Source of the DNA: Ectopseudomonas mendocina
GTDB taxonomy: Bacteria; Pseudomonadota; Gammaproteobacteria; Pseudomonadales; Pseudomonadaceae
Direction: 5' to 3'
NCBI RefSeq assembly: GCF_008041835.1
Contig: NZ_VRYE01000015.1
Location: 1-44,153, forward strand
Length of the DNA: 44,153 bases
Position numbers and translations under genes: made by a program. This document shows positions 8,681 through 20,302 of this stretch, one piece after another; within the stretch, counting starts at the first letter, position 1; the number at the start of each line of letters is the position of its first letter. The notes below the pieces were generated by a model. It had not been told where the DNA came from. It made no database searches and saw only the letters and a program-made list of their open reading frames with translations.

Positions 8681-8740
8681 GTAGCCCGGATGCAATCCGG
8701 GAAAATCTGACGCCGACTCCCCGGATTTCATCCGGGCTAC
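8681..8740. repeat. Intergenic inverted repeat (GTAGCCCGGATG...CATCCGGGCTAC)
   Basis: Two 21-base arms, 8681-8701 and 8720-8740, match as inverted repeats with one mismatch. This GTAGCCCGGAT family is a common Pseudomonas/Azotobacter intergenic repeat. It follows the previous hairpin within 18 bases, in front of the clpB stop. Confidence 0.8.
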
Positions 8741-8752
8741 AAAAGCAAGCGA

Positions 8753-11317
<2,565 letters not shown>

Positions 11318-11388
11318 AAATGTCCTTCCTCCAGGATGGCGAGCCGGGACAACTTCCCCGAAAAAAGAAACTCGCTCAGATGCAGACT

Positions 11389-11416
11389 AGATAAGGACGA
11401 TTACGCCGTATTCAAG
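11389..11416 (-). promoter_or_regulatory. Sigma-32-like heat-shock promoter of clpB
   Basis: On the minus strand, CTTGAAT (11416-11410), a 13-base spacer and CCTTATCT (11396-11389). This resembles the heat-shock consensus CTTGAA-N13/14-CCCCATNT and lies between the nitroreductase stop and the clpB start, as expected for a disaggregase. Confidence 0.65.
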
Positions 11417-11436
11417 AGACGGCGACTTGATCCAGA

Positions 11437-12174
11437 TCAGCGCCAGATCACCTGCTGCTCCAGCGGGAAGCGCAAACGCGGGTTGTACACCCCCTTCTCG
11501 CCCTGCCGCCCGACGGCCAGCAGCATGATGGGGATGGCCTGGCGCGGGATATCCAGCACACGACGAAAACGCGGCTCGTCGAAGCCTTCCATCGGACAAG
11601 TGGCATAACCATGGCTCTGGAAGGCCAGCATCAGGTTCTGCGCCGCCAGCGCGGTGGATTTGACCGCCCACAGGCGCATGTCGGCCTTGCTGTTGGGCGT
11701 GCGCATCAGCGGCTTGCGCAACGCCATCAGCCGTACCAACTGACGCTTGAACAGCCCCAACAGGCCCAGCGGCCCCTGGTTGTACTGAAACGGCGCAGTC
11801 TTGCTGTAGAAGTGGCGGATGTGCGCCGGCACGTCGGCCTCGGGCCACTGCTCGATGATGTTCTGGCAGGCCTGGCGCCAGGTATCCGGACGCGCCAGCA
11901 CGGCGATGATCAGCGGCGCACGGGCAGCGTTCTGGCTCATGCAGACTGGATGCAACTGCGCCAGCAGCGCCGCATCGCGAATCACCTGAAAGCTCCAGGG
12001 CTGCAGGTTGCAGGAATTGGGCGCCAGCACGGCCAGCTCCAGGCAGTCGCGAATCACCGCATCCGGCACCGGTTCGGGAGTGAAGCGGCGTACCGCGCGG
12101 CGACTTTCGATCAGCGCGCGCAGTTCGGCCGGCGAAGCCATGGCGGGTGTTTGCTCGTTGAGAAAGCTGGTCAT
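11437..12174 (-). CDS. Nitroreductase family protein
   Basis: A 245-residue FMN-dependent NAD(P)H oxidoreductase-fold protein. The N-terminal flavin-phosphate motif SRRAVRRFTPEPVP (~25-38), LAPNSCNLQPWSFQVI (~53-68) and the C-terminal GYATCPMEGFDE and LLAVGRQGE segments are typical. The substrate is unknown; relatives reduce nitroaromatics or quinones. The start at 12174 is preceded by GAGGAG at 8 bases. Its end leaves about 120 bases before clpB, which has its own promoter. Confidence 0.85.
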   Translation of the reverse strand: MTSFLNEQTPAMASPAELRALIESRRAVRRFTPEPVPDAVIRDCLELAVLAPNSCNLQPWSFQVIRDAALLAQLHPVCMSQNAARAPLIIAVLARPDTWRQACQNIIEQWPEADVPAHIRHFYSKTAPFQYNQGPLGLLGLFKRQLVRLMALRKPLMRTPNSKADMRLWAVKSTALAAQNLMLAFQSHGYATCPMEGFDEPRFRRVLDIPRQAIPIMLLAVGRQGEKGVYNPRLRFPLEQQVIWR

Positions 12175-12269
12175 GGGCGCACTCCTCGGCAGTCGCCCGA
12201 TTAAGCAACCGGGCGACCACGCGAACAAGAGCAAAAGAGGAAATGGCCGTCAATTTGGCTGATTCGCCT

Positions 12270-12299
12270 CACCTGCTTCTCGGTTCGAGAACGCAGGTG
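12270..12299. repeat. Hairpin downstream of the glutathione peroxidase gene
   Basis: CACCTGC-TTCTCG, loop GTT, CGAGAA-(C)-GCAGGTG forms a 13-bp stem with one bulged base, just past the gpx stop in the minus-strand direction. No T-tract follows. Likely an mRNA 3' structure or factor-dependent end. Confidence 0.5.
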
Positions 12300-12307
12300 T
12301 CAAACGC

Positions 12308-12793
12308 TTACAGGCCGAGGGCTTTCTCGATGGCCTGGATCAGTGCAGGGTCATCCGGCGTGGTGCGCGGCGAGAAGCGCGCCAGCACACGCCCGTCCTG
12401 GCCGACCAGAAACTTCTCGAAGTTCCAGGTGATATCACCCGGAAACTCCGCACCCTCGCCAGCCAGCAGGCGATACAGCGGATGCCGACCAGGGCCGTTG
12501 ACCTCCAGCTTGCTGCCCAGCGGGAAGCTCACGCCATAGTTGAGGCTGCAGAACGAGCGGATCTCGTCCTCGCTGCCCGGCTCCTGCCCGGCGAACTGGT
12601 TACAGGGCACGCCGAGCACGGTGAAACCATTGCCCTTGTATTGCTGATAGAGCTTTTCCAGCCCGGCGTATTGAGGTGTCAGGCCGCATTTGGAGGCGAC
12701 ATTGACCACCAGCACTACCTGCCCCTTGTAGGGCGCCAGCGGCAGCTCCTGACCGTCCAGCGCGCGCAGATTGAGATCGTGAAAGGCACTCAT
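12308..12793 (-). CDS. Glutathione peroxidase family thiol peroxidase
   Basis: A 161-residue thioredoxin-fold peroxidase reducing hydroperoxides. The peroxidatic cysteine is Cys36 in NVASKCGLTPQY. The other family sites follow: LGVPCNQFAGQEPG with the conserved Gln, and ITWNFEKFLVG with the Trp/Asn of the catalytic tetrad. A further Cys in SFCSLNYGV suggests the two-cysteine, thioredoxin-using type common in bacteria. P. aeruginosa has the same neighbour, slyD. The 333-bp gap upstream holds a 148-bp repeat element. Confidence 0.92.
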   Translation of the reverse strand: MSAFHDLNLRALDGQELPLAPYKGQVVLVVNVASKCGLTPQYAGLEKLYQQYKGNGFTVLGVPCNQFAGQEPGSEDEIRSFCSLNYGVSFPLGSKLEVNGPGRHPLYRLLAGEGAEFPGDITWNFEKFLVGQDGRVLARFSPRTTPDDPALIQAIEKALGL

Positions 12794-12883
12794 GACGAAC
12801 TTCCTCGGCGAATTCAGTGCAACGGGCGCAAGGCCCGTAAACCTTCAAGGCGGCCGCGAATGAGCACGCCTACCTACATGAAA

Positions 12884-13059
12884 AAGGCGCCGTGAGGCTA
12901 ATGCCAGTCAATTAAGCATCGACGCTGCCAATGGGTAGGAGCGGCGCCCCGCCGCGAACCAGGGCGATACGCGATTGAAAAGCTTCGCCCCGGGGCGGGG
13001 CTCCTACGAAAGACCGCTTTGGCAAGCTTATCTGATCGGCATTGGCCGTGAGGCGCCTT
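12884..13059. terminator. Terminator hairpin split by the 148-bp element (copy 1)
   Basis: AAGGCGCC at 12884-12891 and GGCGCCTT at 13052-13059 are the two arms of a terminator. Removing the element and one direct repeat leaves a perfect 8-bp stem with GTGA loop between runs of A and T. It would have ended slyD transcription (minus strand). The arms are now about 160 bases apart. Confidence 0.8.
12898..13045. mobile_element. 148-bp MITE-like element, copy 1
   Basis: Begins CTAATG and ends CATTGG, the outer part of an imperfect ~20-bp terminal inverted repeat (AATGCCAGTCAATTAAGC against AATGCCGATCAGATAAGC read from the right end). Flanked by direct repeats CCGTGAGG at 12890-12897 and 13046-13053 (or 9 bp by shifting one base). 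The core is a long GTAGGAGC...GCTCCTAC hairpin. No coding capacity. It differs from copy 3 at four positions, all in the left terminal repeat. It sits in the loop of the slyD terminator. Confidence 0.88.
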
Positions 13060-13126
13060 GATCGCAAGCTTGAGCTTAGCAGCGGTTGCTCCGTTCGGAA
13101 CGACCGCAAGTCGCCTGACAGACGAC

Positions 13127-13612
13127 TCAGTGGTGGTGACCACCTTCGCCATGAATGTGACCATGAGCCACTTCTTCTTCGCTGGCGTCACGCACACCTA
13201 CGACCTTGACCTTGAAGTTCAGGCGCTGGCCGGCCAGCGGGTGGTTGCCGTCGACGGTCACGTCGTCGCCGTCGATATCGCGGATGGTGACGATCTGCAT
13301 GCTGCCGTCCGGGCCGGAAGCGTGGAACTGCATGCCCACTTCCAGGGTATCGACACCTTCGAACATGGCGCGACTCAGAGTGGCGACCAGCTCGGCGCTG
13401 TATTCGCCGTAGGCTTCTTCTGGCTCGACGGAAACGTCCAGCTCATCGCCGGCTTGCTTGCCGACCAGAGCCTTCTCCAGGCCGGCGATGATGTTGCCGG
13501 CACCATGCAGATAAACCAGTGGCGCGCCGCCAGCGGAGCTGTCGATCACCTCACCGGCATCGTTGGTCAGGGTATAGTCGATGGAGACGGCCTTGTTGGC
13601 GGCGATCAGCAT
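13127..13612 (-). CDS. slyD: FKBP-type peptidyl-prolyl isomerase SlyD
   Basis: A 161-residue proline isomerase/chaperone and nickel-binding protein. The FKBP domain is split by the insert-in-flap: DYTLTNDAGEVIDSS and PLVYLHGAGNIIAGLEKALVGK at the N-side, then the flap insert with EPEEAYGEYSAELV, then GNHPLAGQRLNFKVKV. The histidine-rich tail (AHGHIHGEGGHHH) is a metal-binding end. The start at 13612 is the conserved MLIAANKAVSIDY. Its terminator downstream is interrupted by the first 148-bp element. Confidence 0.96.
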   Translation of the reverse strand: MLIAANKAVSIDYTLTNDAGEVIDSSAGGAPLVYLHGAGNIIAGLEKALVGKQAGDELDVSVEPEEAYGEYSAELVATLSRAMFEGVDTLEVGMQFHASGPDGSMQIVTIRDIDGDDVTVDGNHPLAGQRLNFKVKVVGVRDASEEEVAHGHIHGEGGHHH

Positions 13613-13698
13613 GGGGAGACCTTTTGCAAAAGAGAAATGAACGGTCAAGTTTAACCAAGGCCGCCCACGATTGCGACCCGAGCCCGGACAAACGGGCT

Positions 13699-13908
13699 GT
13701 GCGTATCCTTGATTTTCGTCAGGACGAGCACGGCGACTGGGTGGCAGTCTTGTCTTGTGGCCATACTCAGCATGTGCGCCACCGACCACCCTGGCAGAAT
13801 AGGCCCTGGGTACTCGACCCCGAACAGCGCCAGGCCAGACTGGGTAGCCCCTTCGTCTGCGGCTGGTGTGGCGGGGAGCGGTCGCACGATGAATTCAAGG
13901 AAATCTAA
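13699..13908 (+). CDS. DUF3565 family small protein
   Basis: A 69-residue protein of unknown function. The body has the family pattern: LDFRQDEHGDWVAVLSCGHTQHVRHRPPWQNRPWVLD and a C-terminal CGWC pair, suggesting a small zinc-binding fold (Cys-His plus Cys-x-x-Cys). A GTG at 13699 gives the usual family length; no ATG exists nearby and starting further upstream would overlap slyD. Its TAA (13906-13908) is directly followed by the ackA ATG, so it is translationally coupled to acetate kinase. Confidence 0.75.
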   Translation: MRILDFRQDEHGDWVAVLSCGHTQHVRHRPPWQNRPWVLDPEQRQARLGSPFVCGWCGGERSHDEFKEI

Positions 13909-15093
13909 ATGCCTGCACGCAACATTCTGGTGATCAACTGCGGCAGTTCGTCGATCAAGTTTGCCTTGGTCAACGAAGCCCAGGAGCACTTCCCCCTCAG
14001 TGGCCTGGCCGAACGCCTGGGCAGCCCCGAAGCCATCCTGCACTGGCAGCAGGGTGATGAGCGCGACAGCCTGGTGATTGCCGGCGCCGACCATCGCCTG
14101 GCGCTGTCGCACCTGCTGCCTATCGTACAGCGCGTCGCCGCTGGCGAACTGCATGGCATCGGCCATCGCGTGGTACACGGCGGCGAGTATTTCTCCGGGG
14201 CCACGCGCCTGGACACTATCAGCCTGCAGGCCATCCGCCAGGTCGCGCCGCTGGCGCCCCTGCACAACCCCGCCAACCTGCTGGGCATCGAAGCGGCGAT
14301 GAAGCTGTTTCCCGGCCTGATGCAGGTTGCCGTGTTCGATACCGCCTTCCACCAGAGTCTGCCCGAACACGCCTATCGCTACGCCGTACCGGCCGCGCTG
14401 TACCGTGAGCATGGCGTGCGCCGCTACGGCTTTCATGGCACCAGCCATCGCTACGTCAGCCGGCAAGCGGCACAGATGACCGGTCTGCCGCCAGAGGCCA
14501 GCAGTTGGCTGGTGGCCCACCTGGGCAATGGCTGCTCGACCTGCGCCGTGGAGAATGGCCACAGCCGCGACACCAGCATGGGCCTGACCCCCCTGGAAGG
14601 CCTGGTGATGGGCACGCGCAGCGGTGACGTCGACCCCAACCTGCACAGCCACCTGGCGCGTACCCTGGGCTGGAGCCTGGAGCAGATCGACGCCATGCTC
14701 AACAAGGACAGCGGCCTGCTCGGCCTGTCCGGTCTGTCCAACGACATGCGCACCCTGGAACAGGCCCGAGAACAGGGCCACGCCGGCGCCACGCTGGCCA
14801 TCGAGGTGTTCTGCTACCGCCTGGCCAAGTCGCTGGCAGCGATGAGTTGTGCGCTGCGCCGGCTCGACGGCCTGATCTTCACCGGCGGTATCGGCGAGAA
14901 CTCGGCGCTGATCCGCAGCAAGACGCTCGACCACCTCGGCCTGCTCGGCTTTACCCTCGACCCTGCGGCCAACGCGCGCTGCATTCGTGGCGTCGGCGGG
15001 CCGATCCAGGCAGCGCACGGCCCACGGATACTGGTGGTGCCAACCAACGAAGAGCGGCAGATCGCCCTCGATACCCTTGCCCTGCTCGACTGA
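13909..15093 (+). CDS. ackA: Acetate kinase
   Basis: A 394-residue ASKHA-fold kinase interconverting acetate + ATP and acetyl phosphate + ADP. Signatures: [16 protein letters not shown] at the N-terminus, [10 protein letters not shown] (~141-150) and [13 protein letters not shown] (~171-183) around the active site, [40 protein letters not shown], and [13 protein letters not shown] (~320-332). Directly abuts the DUF3565 stop and precedes pta by nine bases, the standard ackA-pta pair for acetate overflow and reuse. Confidence 0.97.
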   Translation: MPARNILVINCGSSSIKFALVNEAQEHFPLSGLAERLGSPEAILHWQQGDERDSLVIAGADHRLALSHLLPIVQRVAAGELHGIGHRVVHGGEYFSGATRLDTISLQAIRQVAPLAPLHNPANLLGIEAAMKLFPGLMQVAVFDTAFHQSLPEHAYRYAVPAALYREHGVRRYGFHGTSHRYVSRQAAQMTGLPPEASSWLVAHLGNGCSTCAVENGHSRDTSMGLTPLEGLVMGTRSGDVDPNLHSHLARTLGWSLEQIDAMLNKDSGLLGLSGLSNDMRTLEQAREQGHAGATLAIEVFCYRLAKSLAAMSCALRRLDGLIFTGGIGENSALIRSKTLDHLGLLGFTLDPAANARCIRGVGGPIQAAHGPRILVVPTNEERQIALDTLALLD

Positions 15094-15102
15094 GGCCTTT
15101 AC

Positions 15103-17196
15103 ATGCATACCTTCTTCATCGCCCCCACCGGTTTCGGTGTCGGTCTTACCTCCATCAGCCTCGGCCTGGTCGGTGCGCTGGAGCGCAGCGGTCTCAAGGT
15201 CGGCTTCTTCAAGCCCATCGCTCAGCCGCATGCCGGCGACCTCGGCCCGGAGCGCTCCAGCGAACTGATCGCCCGCACCCACGGTCTGCACTCGCCCAAG
15301 CCGCTGCCGCTGAGCCATGTCGAGCGCATGCTCGGCGACGGCCAACTGGATGAATTGCTGGAAGAGATCATCAGCCTCTATCAGCAGGCCGCCGTCGACA
15401 AGGACGTGGTCATCGTCGAAGGCATGGTGCCAACGCGCCACGCCAGCTACGCCGCGCGGGTCAACTTCCACCTGGCCAAGAGCCTGGATGCCGACGTGAT
15501 TCTGGTCAGCGCACCGGAGGATGAGAGCCTCACCGAGCTGTCGGATCGTATCGAGATCCAGGCGCAGCTATTCGGCGGCCCGAAGGATCCCAAGGTACTC
15601 GGCGTGATCCTCAACAAGGTGCGCAGCGAAGACGGCATCGAGGCCTTCGCCGAACGCCTGCAGGAGTTCTCACCCTTGCTCAAGACCGAGGACTTCCGCC
15701 TGCTCGGCTGCATTCCCTGGCAGGACGAGCTGAATGCGCCGCGCACCAAAGACATTGCCGAGCTGCTCGGCGCACGCATCCTCAATGCCGGCGACTACGA
15801 ACAGCGGCGCATGCTGAAGATCGTGCTCTGTGCCCGCGCCGTGGCCAACAGCGTGCAGTTGCTCAAGCCCGGCACCCTGGTGGTGACACCCGGGGACCGC
15901 GACGACATCATCCTCTCCGCCAGCCTGGCGGCGATGAATGGCGTGCCGCTGGCCGGTCTGCTGCTGTGCAGCGATTTCGCCCCGGATCCGCGCATCATGG
16001 AGCTGTGCCAGGGTGCCCTGGCCAGCGGCCTGCCGGTGATGACCGTCAGTACCGGCTCCTACGACACCGCCACTCACCTCAACCGCCTGAACAAGGAAAT
16101 CCCGCTGGATGACCGTGAACGCGCGGAAAAGGTTGCCGACTTCGTCGCCGGGCATATCGATCACGACTGGCTGACCACCCGCTGCGGCACGCCCCGCGAG
16201 CTGCGCATGTCGCCACCGGCGTTCCGTTACCAACTGGTGCAACGGGCCAAGGCAGCGGCCAAGCGCATTGTCCTGCCCGAGGGCAGCGAACCACGCACCG
16301 TTCAGGCAGCCGCCATCTGCCAGGCACGCGGCATTGCCCGCTGCGTGCTGCTGGCCAAGCCGGAAGAGGTGCATGCAGTCGCCCGCGCGCAAGGTATCGA
16401 GCTGCCGGATGGTCTGGAAATTCTCGACCCGGACCTGATTCGCGGTCGCTACATCGAGCCGATGGTCGAGCTGCGCAAGGGCAAGGGCCTCAACGCGCCG
16501 ATGGCCGAGGCGCAACTGGAAGACACCGTGGTGCTCGGCACCATGATGCTGGCACTGGACGAGGTGGACGGCCTGGTGTCTGGCGCCATTCACACCACCG
16601 CCAACACCATTCGCCCGGCGCTGCAGCTGATCAAGACTGCACCGGGTTACAACCTGGTGTCCTCGGTGTTCTTCATGCTGTTGCCGGATCAGGTGCTGGT
16701 CTATGGCGACTGCGCGGTGAACCCGGACCCGAACGCCGAGCAACTGGCGGAGATCGCCCTGCAAAGCGCCGCCTCGGCGCAGGCCTTCGGCATTCCGCCG
16801 CGGGTGGCCATGATCAGCTACTCCACTGGTGATTCCGGCAGCGGTGAGGAGGTGGAAAAGGTACGGACCGCGACCCGCCTGGCTCGCGAGAAACGCCCGG
16901 ATCTGCTGCTCGACGGCCCACTGCAGTACGACGCCGCGGCCATCGAGAGCGTCGGCCGGCAGAAGGCACCCAACAGCCCGGTGGCCGGCCGCGCCACGGT
17001 GTTCGTGTTCCCCGACCTGAACACCGGCAACACCACCTACAAGGCGGTGCAGCGCAGCGCCGACTGCATCAGCGTCGGGCCGATGCTGCAGGGGCTGCGC
17101 AAGCCGGTAAACGACCTGTCGCGCGGTGCGCTGGTCGACGACATCGTCTTCACCATCGCACTGACGGCGATTCAGGCGGCCAATCTGCCGAACTGA
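15103..17196 (+). CDS. pta: Phosphate acetyltransferase, long form
   Basis: A 697-residue enzyme converting acetyl-CoA + phosphate to acetyl phosphate. Three parts are visible: an N-terminal AAA/BioD-like P-loop domain (~1-200, beginning MHTFFIAPTGFGVGLTS), a middle DRTGG regulatory domain (~215-330, GTLVVTPGDRDDIILSA) and the C-terminal catalytic PTA domain (~375-695, with VLPEGSEPRTVQAA, SYSTGDSGSGEEVEKVRTA and PDLNTGNTTYKAVQRSA). This is the long Pta type of enterics and pseudomonads. Nine bases after ackA. No clear terminator follows. Confidence 0.97.
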   Translation: MHTFFIAPTGFGVGLTSISLGLVGALERSGLKVGFFKPIAQPHAGDLGPERSSELIARTHGLHSPKPLPLSHVERMLGDGQLDELLEEIISLYQQAAVDKDVVIVEGMVPTRHASYAARVNFHLAKSLDADVILVSAPEDESLTELSDRIEIQAQLFGGPKDPKVLGVILNKVRSEDGIEAFAERLQEFSPLLKTEDFRLLGCIPWQDELNAPRTKDIAELLGARILNAGDYEQRRMLKIVLCARAVANSVQLLKPGTLVVTPGDRDDIILSASLAAMNGVPLAGLLLCSDFAPDPRIMELCQGALASGLPVMTVSTGSYDTATHLNRLNKEIPLDDRERAEKVADFVAGHIDHDWLTTRCGTPRELRMSPPAFRYQLVQRAKAAAKRIVLPEGSEPRTVQAAAICQARGIARCVLLAKPEEVHAVARAQGIELPDGLEILDPDLIRGRYIEPMVELRKGKGLNAPMAEAQLEDTVVLGTMMLALDEVDGLVSGAIHTTANTIRPALQLIKTAPGYNLVSSVFFMLLPDQVLVYGDCAVNPDPNAEQLAEIALQSAASAQAFGIPPRVAMISYSTGDSGSGEEVEKVRTATRLAREKRPDLLLDGPLQYDAAAIESVGRQKAPNSPVAGRATVFVFPDLNTGNTTYKAVQRSADCISVGPMLQGLRKPVNDLSRGALVDDIVFTIALTAIQAANLPN

Positions 17197-17438
17197 AGCG
17201 CCTGCCGGGCGCGCCGTGGCGCACAGGCGTTGCCTGCGGCGCGCTCGGCGCCCCACACCATGGCACCCACTGGTCATGGCTGGCACTTGCAGGTCAGTGC
17301 ACAACCGTTACCCTTGGCGCCGAACCCGCTCGCTGCACGGAACGCCGCAGCTTTTTCGACTGATACGGGGCGCAGAGAACGCCCCCATTCTCAGGTTGCC
17401 CGCAGGGCGTGCAGCCTGCTTACGGAGGCGTTTGCCCG

Positions 17439-18335
17439 ATGCTGCACTTTCTTCCCGCGCCGCTGCGCGGCCTGATCGCGAGCCTGCTGCTGGCACTGAA
17501 CACCCTGTTCTGGTGCTGGCCGCTGTTTTTCGTCGCCCTGCTCAAACTGCTATTGCCCTTCGCGCCGATACAACGGGCGCTGCGCTTCGTCATGCATGGC
17601 ATCGCCGAAAGCTGGATCGGCCTCAACAAATTCTGGATGCGCCTGGTGGGTCGTATCGACTGGCAGGTCCAGGGGCTTGAGCACTTCGATACCCGCCACT
17701 CCTACCTGGTCACCAGCAACCACCAGAGCTGGGTGGACATTCTGGTGCTGCAGTACCTGCTCAACCGGCGCATGCCACTGCTGAAATTCTTCCTCAAGCA
17801 GGAGTTGATCTGGGTACCGGTGATCGGTCTGTGCTGGTGGGCGCTGGAGTTTCCCTTCATGAAGCGCTTCAGCAAGGAGTACCTGGCCAAGCACCCGGAA
17901 AAACGTGGCCAGGATCTGGCCACCACACGCAAGGCCTGTGCACGCTACAAGAGCAATCCGGTGGCGGTGTTCAACTTCCTCGAAGGCACGCGCCTGACGC
18001 CGGTCAAACATGCCCAGCAACAGTCGCCGTTCAAGCATTTGCTCAAGCCCAAGGCTGGCGGTATCGCCTTCGTGCTCGACGCCATGGGTGAACAGCTGCA
18101 CGCCATCGTCAACGTCACCATCCACTACCCCCATGGCGTACCCGGTTTCTGGGATCTGCTCTGTGGGCGCCTGGATGCCGTGCAGGTGAACTTCAGGCAG
18201 GTCGATATCCCCCGCGAGTTCATCGGCCGCAACTACGACCAGGACGATGACTACCGCCTGGCTTTCCAGCAGTGGGTCAACCGTCTGTGGGAAGAGAAGG
18301 ACGCCGAACTCACGGCTTTGCATCAGCAAGCCTAA
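17439..18335 (+). CDS. Acyltransferase, LPLAT superfamily (YihG-like)
   Basis: A 298-residue inner-membrane protein. Two hydrophobic N-terminal stretches (~5-45) precede the LPLAT/PlsC domain with the catalytic NHQSWVD box (~89-95), FFLKQELIWVPVIG, the substrate box FLEGTR (~180-185) and a hydrophobic C-part. This family transfers acyl chains to lysophosphatidic acid or related acceptors. The start at 17439 has GGAGG nine bases upstream. The 242-bp gap before it (17197-17438) shows no gene or clear terminator. The same gene follows pta in P. aeruginosa. Confidence 0.88.
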   Translation: MLHFLPAPLRGLIASLLLALNTLFWCWPLFFVALLKLLLPFAPIQRALRFVMHGIAESWIGLNKFWMRLVGRIDWQVQGLEHFDTRHSYLVTSNHQSWVDILVLQYLLNRRMPLLKFFLKQELIWVPVIGLCWWALEFPFMKRFSKEYLAKHPEKRGQDLATTRKACARYKSNPVAVFNFLEGTRLTPVKHAQQQSPFKHLLKPKAGGIAFVLDAMGEQLHAIVNVTIHYPHGVPGFWDLLCGRLDAVQVNFRQVDIPREFIGRNYDQDDDYRLAFQQWVNRLWEEKDAELTALHQQA

Positions 18336-18350
18336 AGCGCCTGCGGCGCT

Positions 18351-20302
18351 TCAGGGGCTGCGCGGCAGGGGCAACGTACTCCAATCCAGTTGCGCCGGCA
18401 TCTGCATGGCCGTGCTGGCGGGCACCCCTGGCGCTACCAGAAAGCCCTGCATGATGTTGCAGTGATGGCGCGTCAACCACTCGCGCTGCGCCTGGGTTTC
18501 AACGCCTTCGGCGATAACCTCCAGGCCCAGATGACGCCCGAGATCGATGATGGTGCTGACCACCGCCGCGTCGCGCGGTGAGTCGAGCATGTTAGCAATG
18601 AACAGGCGGTCGATCTTCAGCGTATCCAGCTCGAAATGACGCAGATACACCAGTGACGAGTAGCCAGTGCCGAAGTCGTCAATGGCGATCTTCACCCCCA
18701 GCTCGCGCAGATGACGCAACTGCGCCTGGGTCAGCTCCAGATCCTGCATCAGCGCACTCTCGGTCACCTCCACCTCCAACTGACTGGGCTGAAGGCCGTG
18801 GGCGTCGAGTACGCGCTGCAGATCGGCGACCAACTGCGGCATGCCGAACTGCACCGGGCTGACATTGATGCTGAGCACCATGTCTGCGCCGAACTGCTGC
18901 CGGAACGCGGCCAGCTGCATGGCTCCCTCGCGGAAGATCCAGTCAGCGAGGCGGTTGATCAGGCGGGTTTCTTCGAGCAACGGAATGAACACGTTCGGCG
19001 CGACGATGCCGGCAACGCGGTGCTGCCAGCGCAGCAACCACGCAGGCGCCCCGTGCCCAGGTGGAACTGCGGTTGGTAGACCAGCACGAAGTCATCGTTC
19101 TCGATGGCATGGCGCAGGCTTTCTTCGAGCATCAGCCTCGAGCGCGCACGGCCGTTCATCTCTTGCGAGAAGAAACGGTATTGCTGGCGACCGGCGCGCT
19201 TGGCTTCATACATCGCCATGTCGGCGGCACGCAGCAAGCCTTCGACGCTTTGCCCGCACTCGGGAAAGCAGGCAATACCCACACTGGCACCGAGGGTAAA
19301 ATCCACGCCATCGAGGGTGTGGCGTACCGAGACCAGTTCGATCAGTTTTTCCGCAACCTTGGCGGCATCCTCGGGATGGTTGAGATTGTCCAGCAGCGCG
19401 GTGAACTCATCGCCGCCGATGCGTGCCAGGCTGTCATAGGGGCGCAGGCAGGCCTTGAGCTGTTCGCCGACACGGCGCAGCAACTGATCGCCGACATCAT
19501 GGCCGAGCGAGTCGTTGATGCGTTTGAAGCCATCGAGATCCAGATACAGCACCGCCACGCGCTGACCGCTGCGTTCGATGCGCGCCAGTGACGACTCCAG
19601 AGCGCGATGAAAGCCACGACGATTGAGCAGGCCGGTCAGCGCATCGGTAACGGCTTGCGACTCCAGTTGCGCGTGCAGGTTGCGCACCACCGACATGTCC
19701 AGGGCGATCACCACCATGGCGTGCTGTTGTCGCGGCAGCGGCGAGCAGGACAGCGCTACCGGCAGACAGCCGCCCTTGAGGGCACGCATCATCGCCTCAT
19801 GTACGCGGTAGGTCGCGCCGCGCCTGAAGTGCAGGTAGAACTCGGAGTGCAGCCAACCGTCTGCGCAAAGAGGATTGTCGAGAAACGCGAGCAGCTCGGC
19901 GCCCTCCATATCGCTCACGTCACCCTCGAGCATCTGCGCCATGGCGGGTTGGCGTACTGGATACGCCCGTCCTCGCCCACCACCAGAATGCCCTCGGCAG
20001 CGTTGGCCAACACCGAGGCGTTGAAGGCTCTGGCACTTTCACTCTCACCTTGCGAAACCTGGTCACTGCCAATCATCAGGCCGGATACGCCGCCCCATTT
20101 CATAGGTGCGCATGCGATCCAGAACCCGCTGGCCGATCTCCTGCGACTCCAGTTGAAAACGTCGCTGGCTTTCCTCCTGCTCCAGCACTTGCAGGGTATT
20201 CCATTGCCAGAAGATCAACCCACCCAGCCCTAGCAGCAAGGCAATCGCGACCAGCAGCGGCGTCCAGGGCCGCGCCGGCCGTGCGACAGCTCTGTCGTCC
20301 AT
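18351..20302 (-). pseudogene. Degenerate membrane GGDEF/EAL gene
   Basis: Pieces of one c-di-GMP protein in three frames. The start MDDRAVARPARPW (20302, GGAG upstream) leads into one TM segment and the beginning of a CHASE-like sensor (LDRMRTYEM). A frameshift near 20095 follows, and only about 15 more residues lie before a PAS-like segment (NAAEGILVVGEDGRIQYANP), so most of a CHASE domain is missing. A one-base loss near 19947 (CCGCC where CCGGCC is expected) shifts frame. The GGDEF domain is intact (ARIGGDEFTALLDN). Near 19037 a deletion of about 11 bases removes the residues expected between LRG and LLRWQH, that is the Glu-Ala of the EAL signature, and shifts frame again. The rest of the EAL domain (DDFGTGYSS, EGVET) is readable. 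A fragment starting at 19942 could still make a GGDEF-only protein. Confidence 0.85.

Noticed and set aside
8617..8740. A CRISPR-like pair of repeats
   Set aside because: They are two different inverted repeats, not a direct-repeat array with spacers.
11427..11440. TTGATCCAGATCAG, an Anr-box-like sequence upstream of clpB
   Set aside because: It differs from TTGAT-N4-ATCAA at the last base and overlaps the nitroreductase stop region; a single near match does not support oxygen control of clpB.
13651..15471. A 606-codon minus-strand open frame opposite ackA and pta
   Set aside because: Antisense shadow of two certain genes, with no recognisable domain and no ribosome site.
17197..17438. Open frames between pta and the acyltransferase gene
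   Set aside because: Short Arg/Pro/Ala-rich frames without a ribosome site; they read into the acyltransferase gene in the wrong frame.
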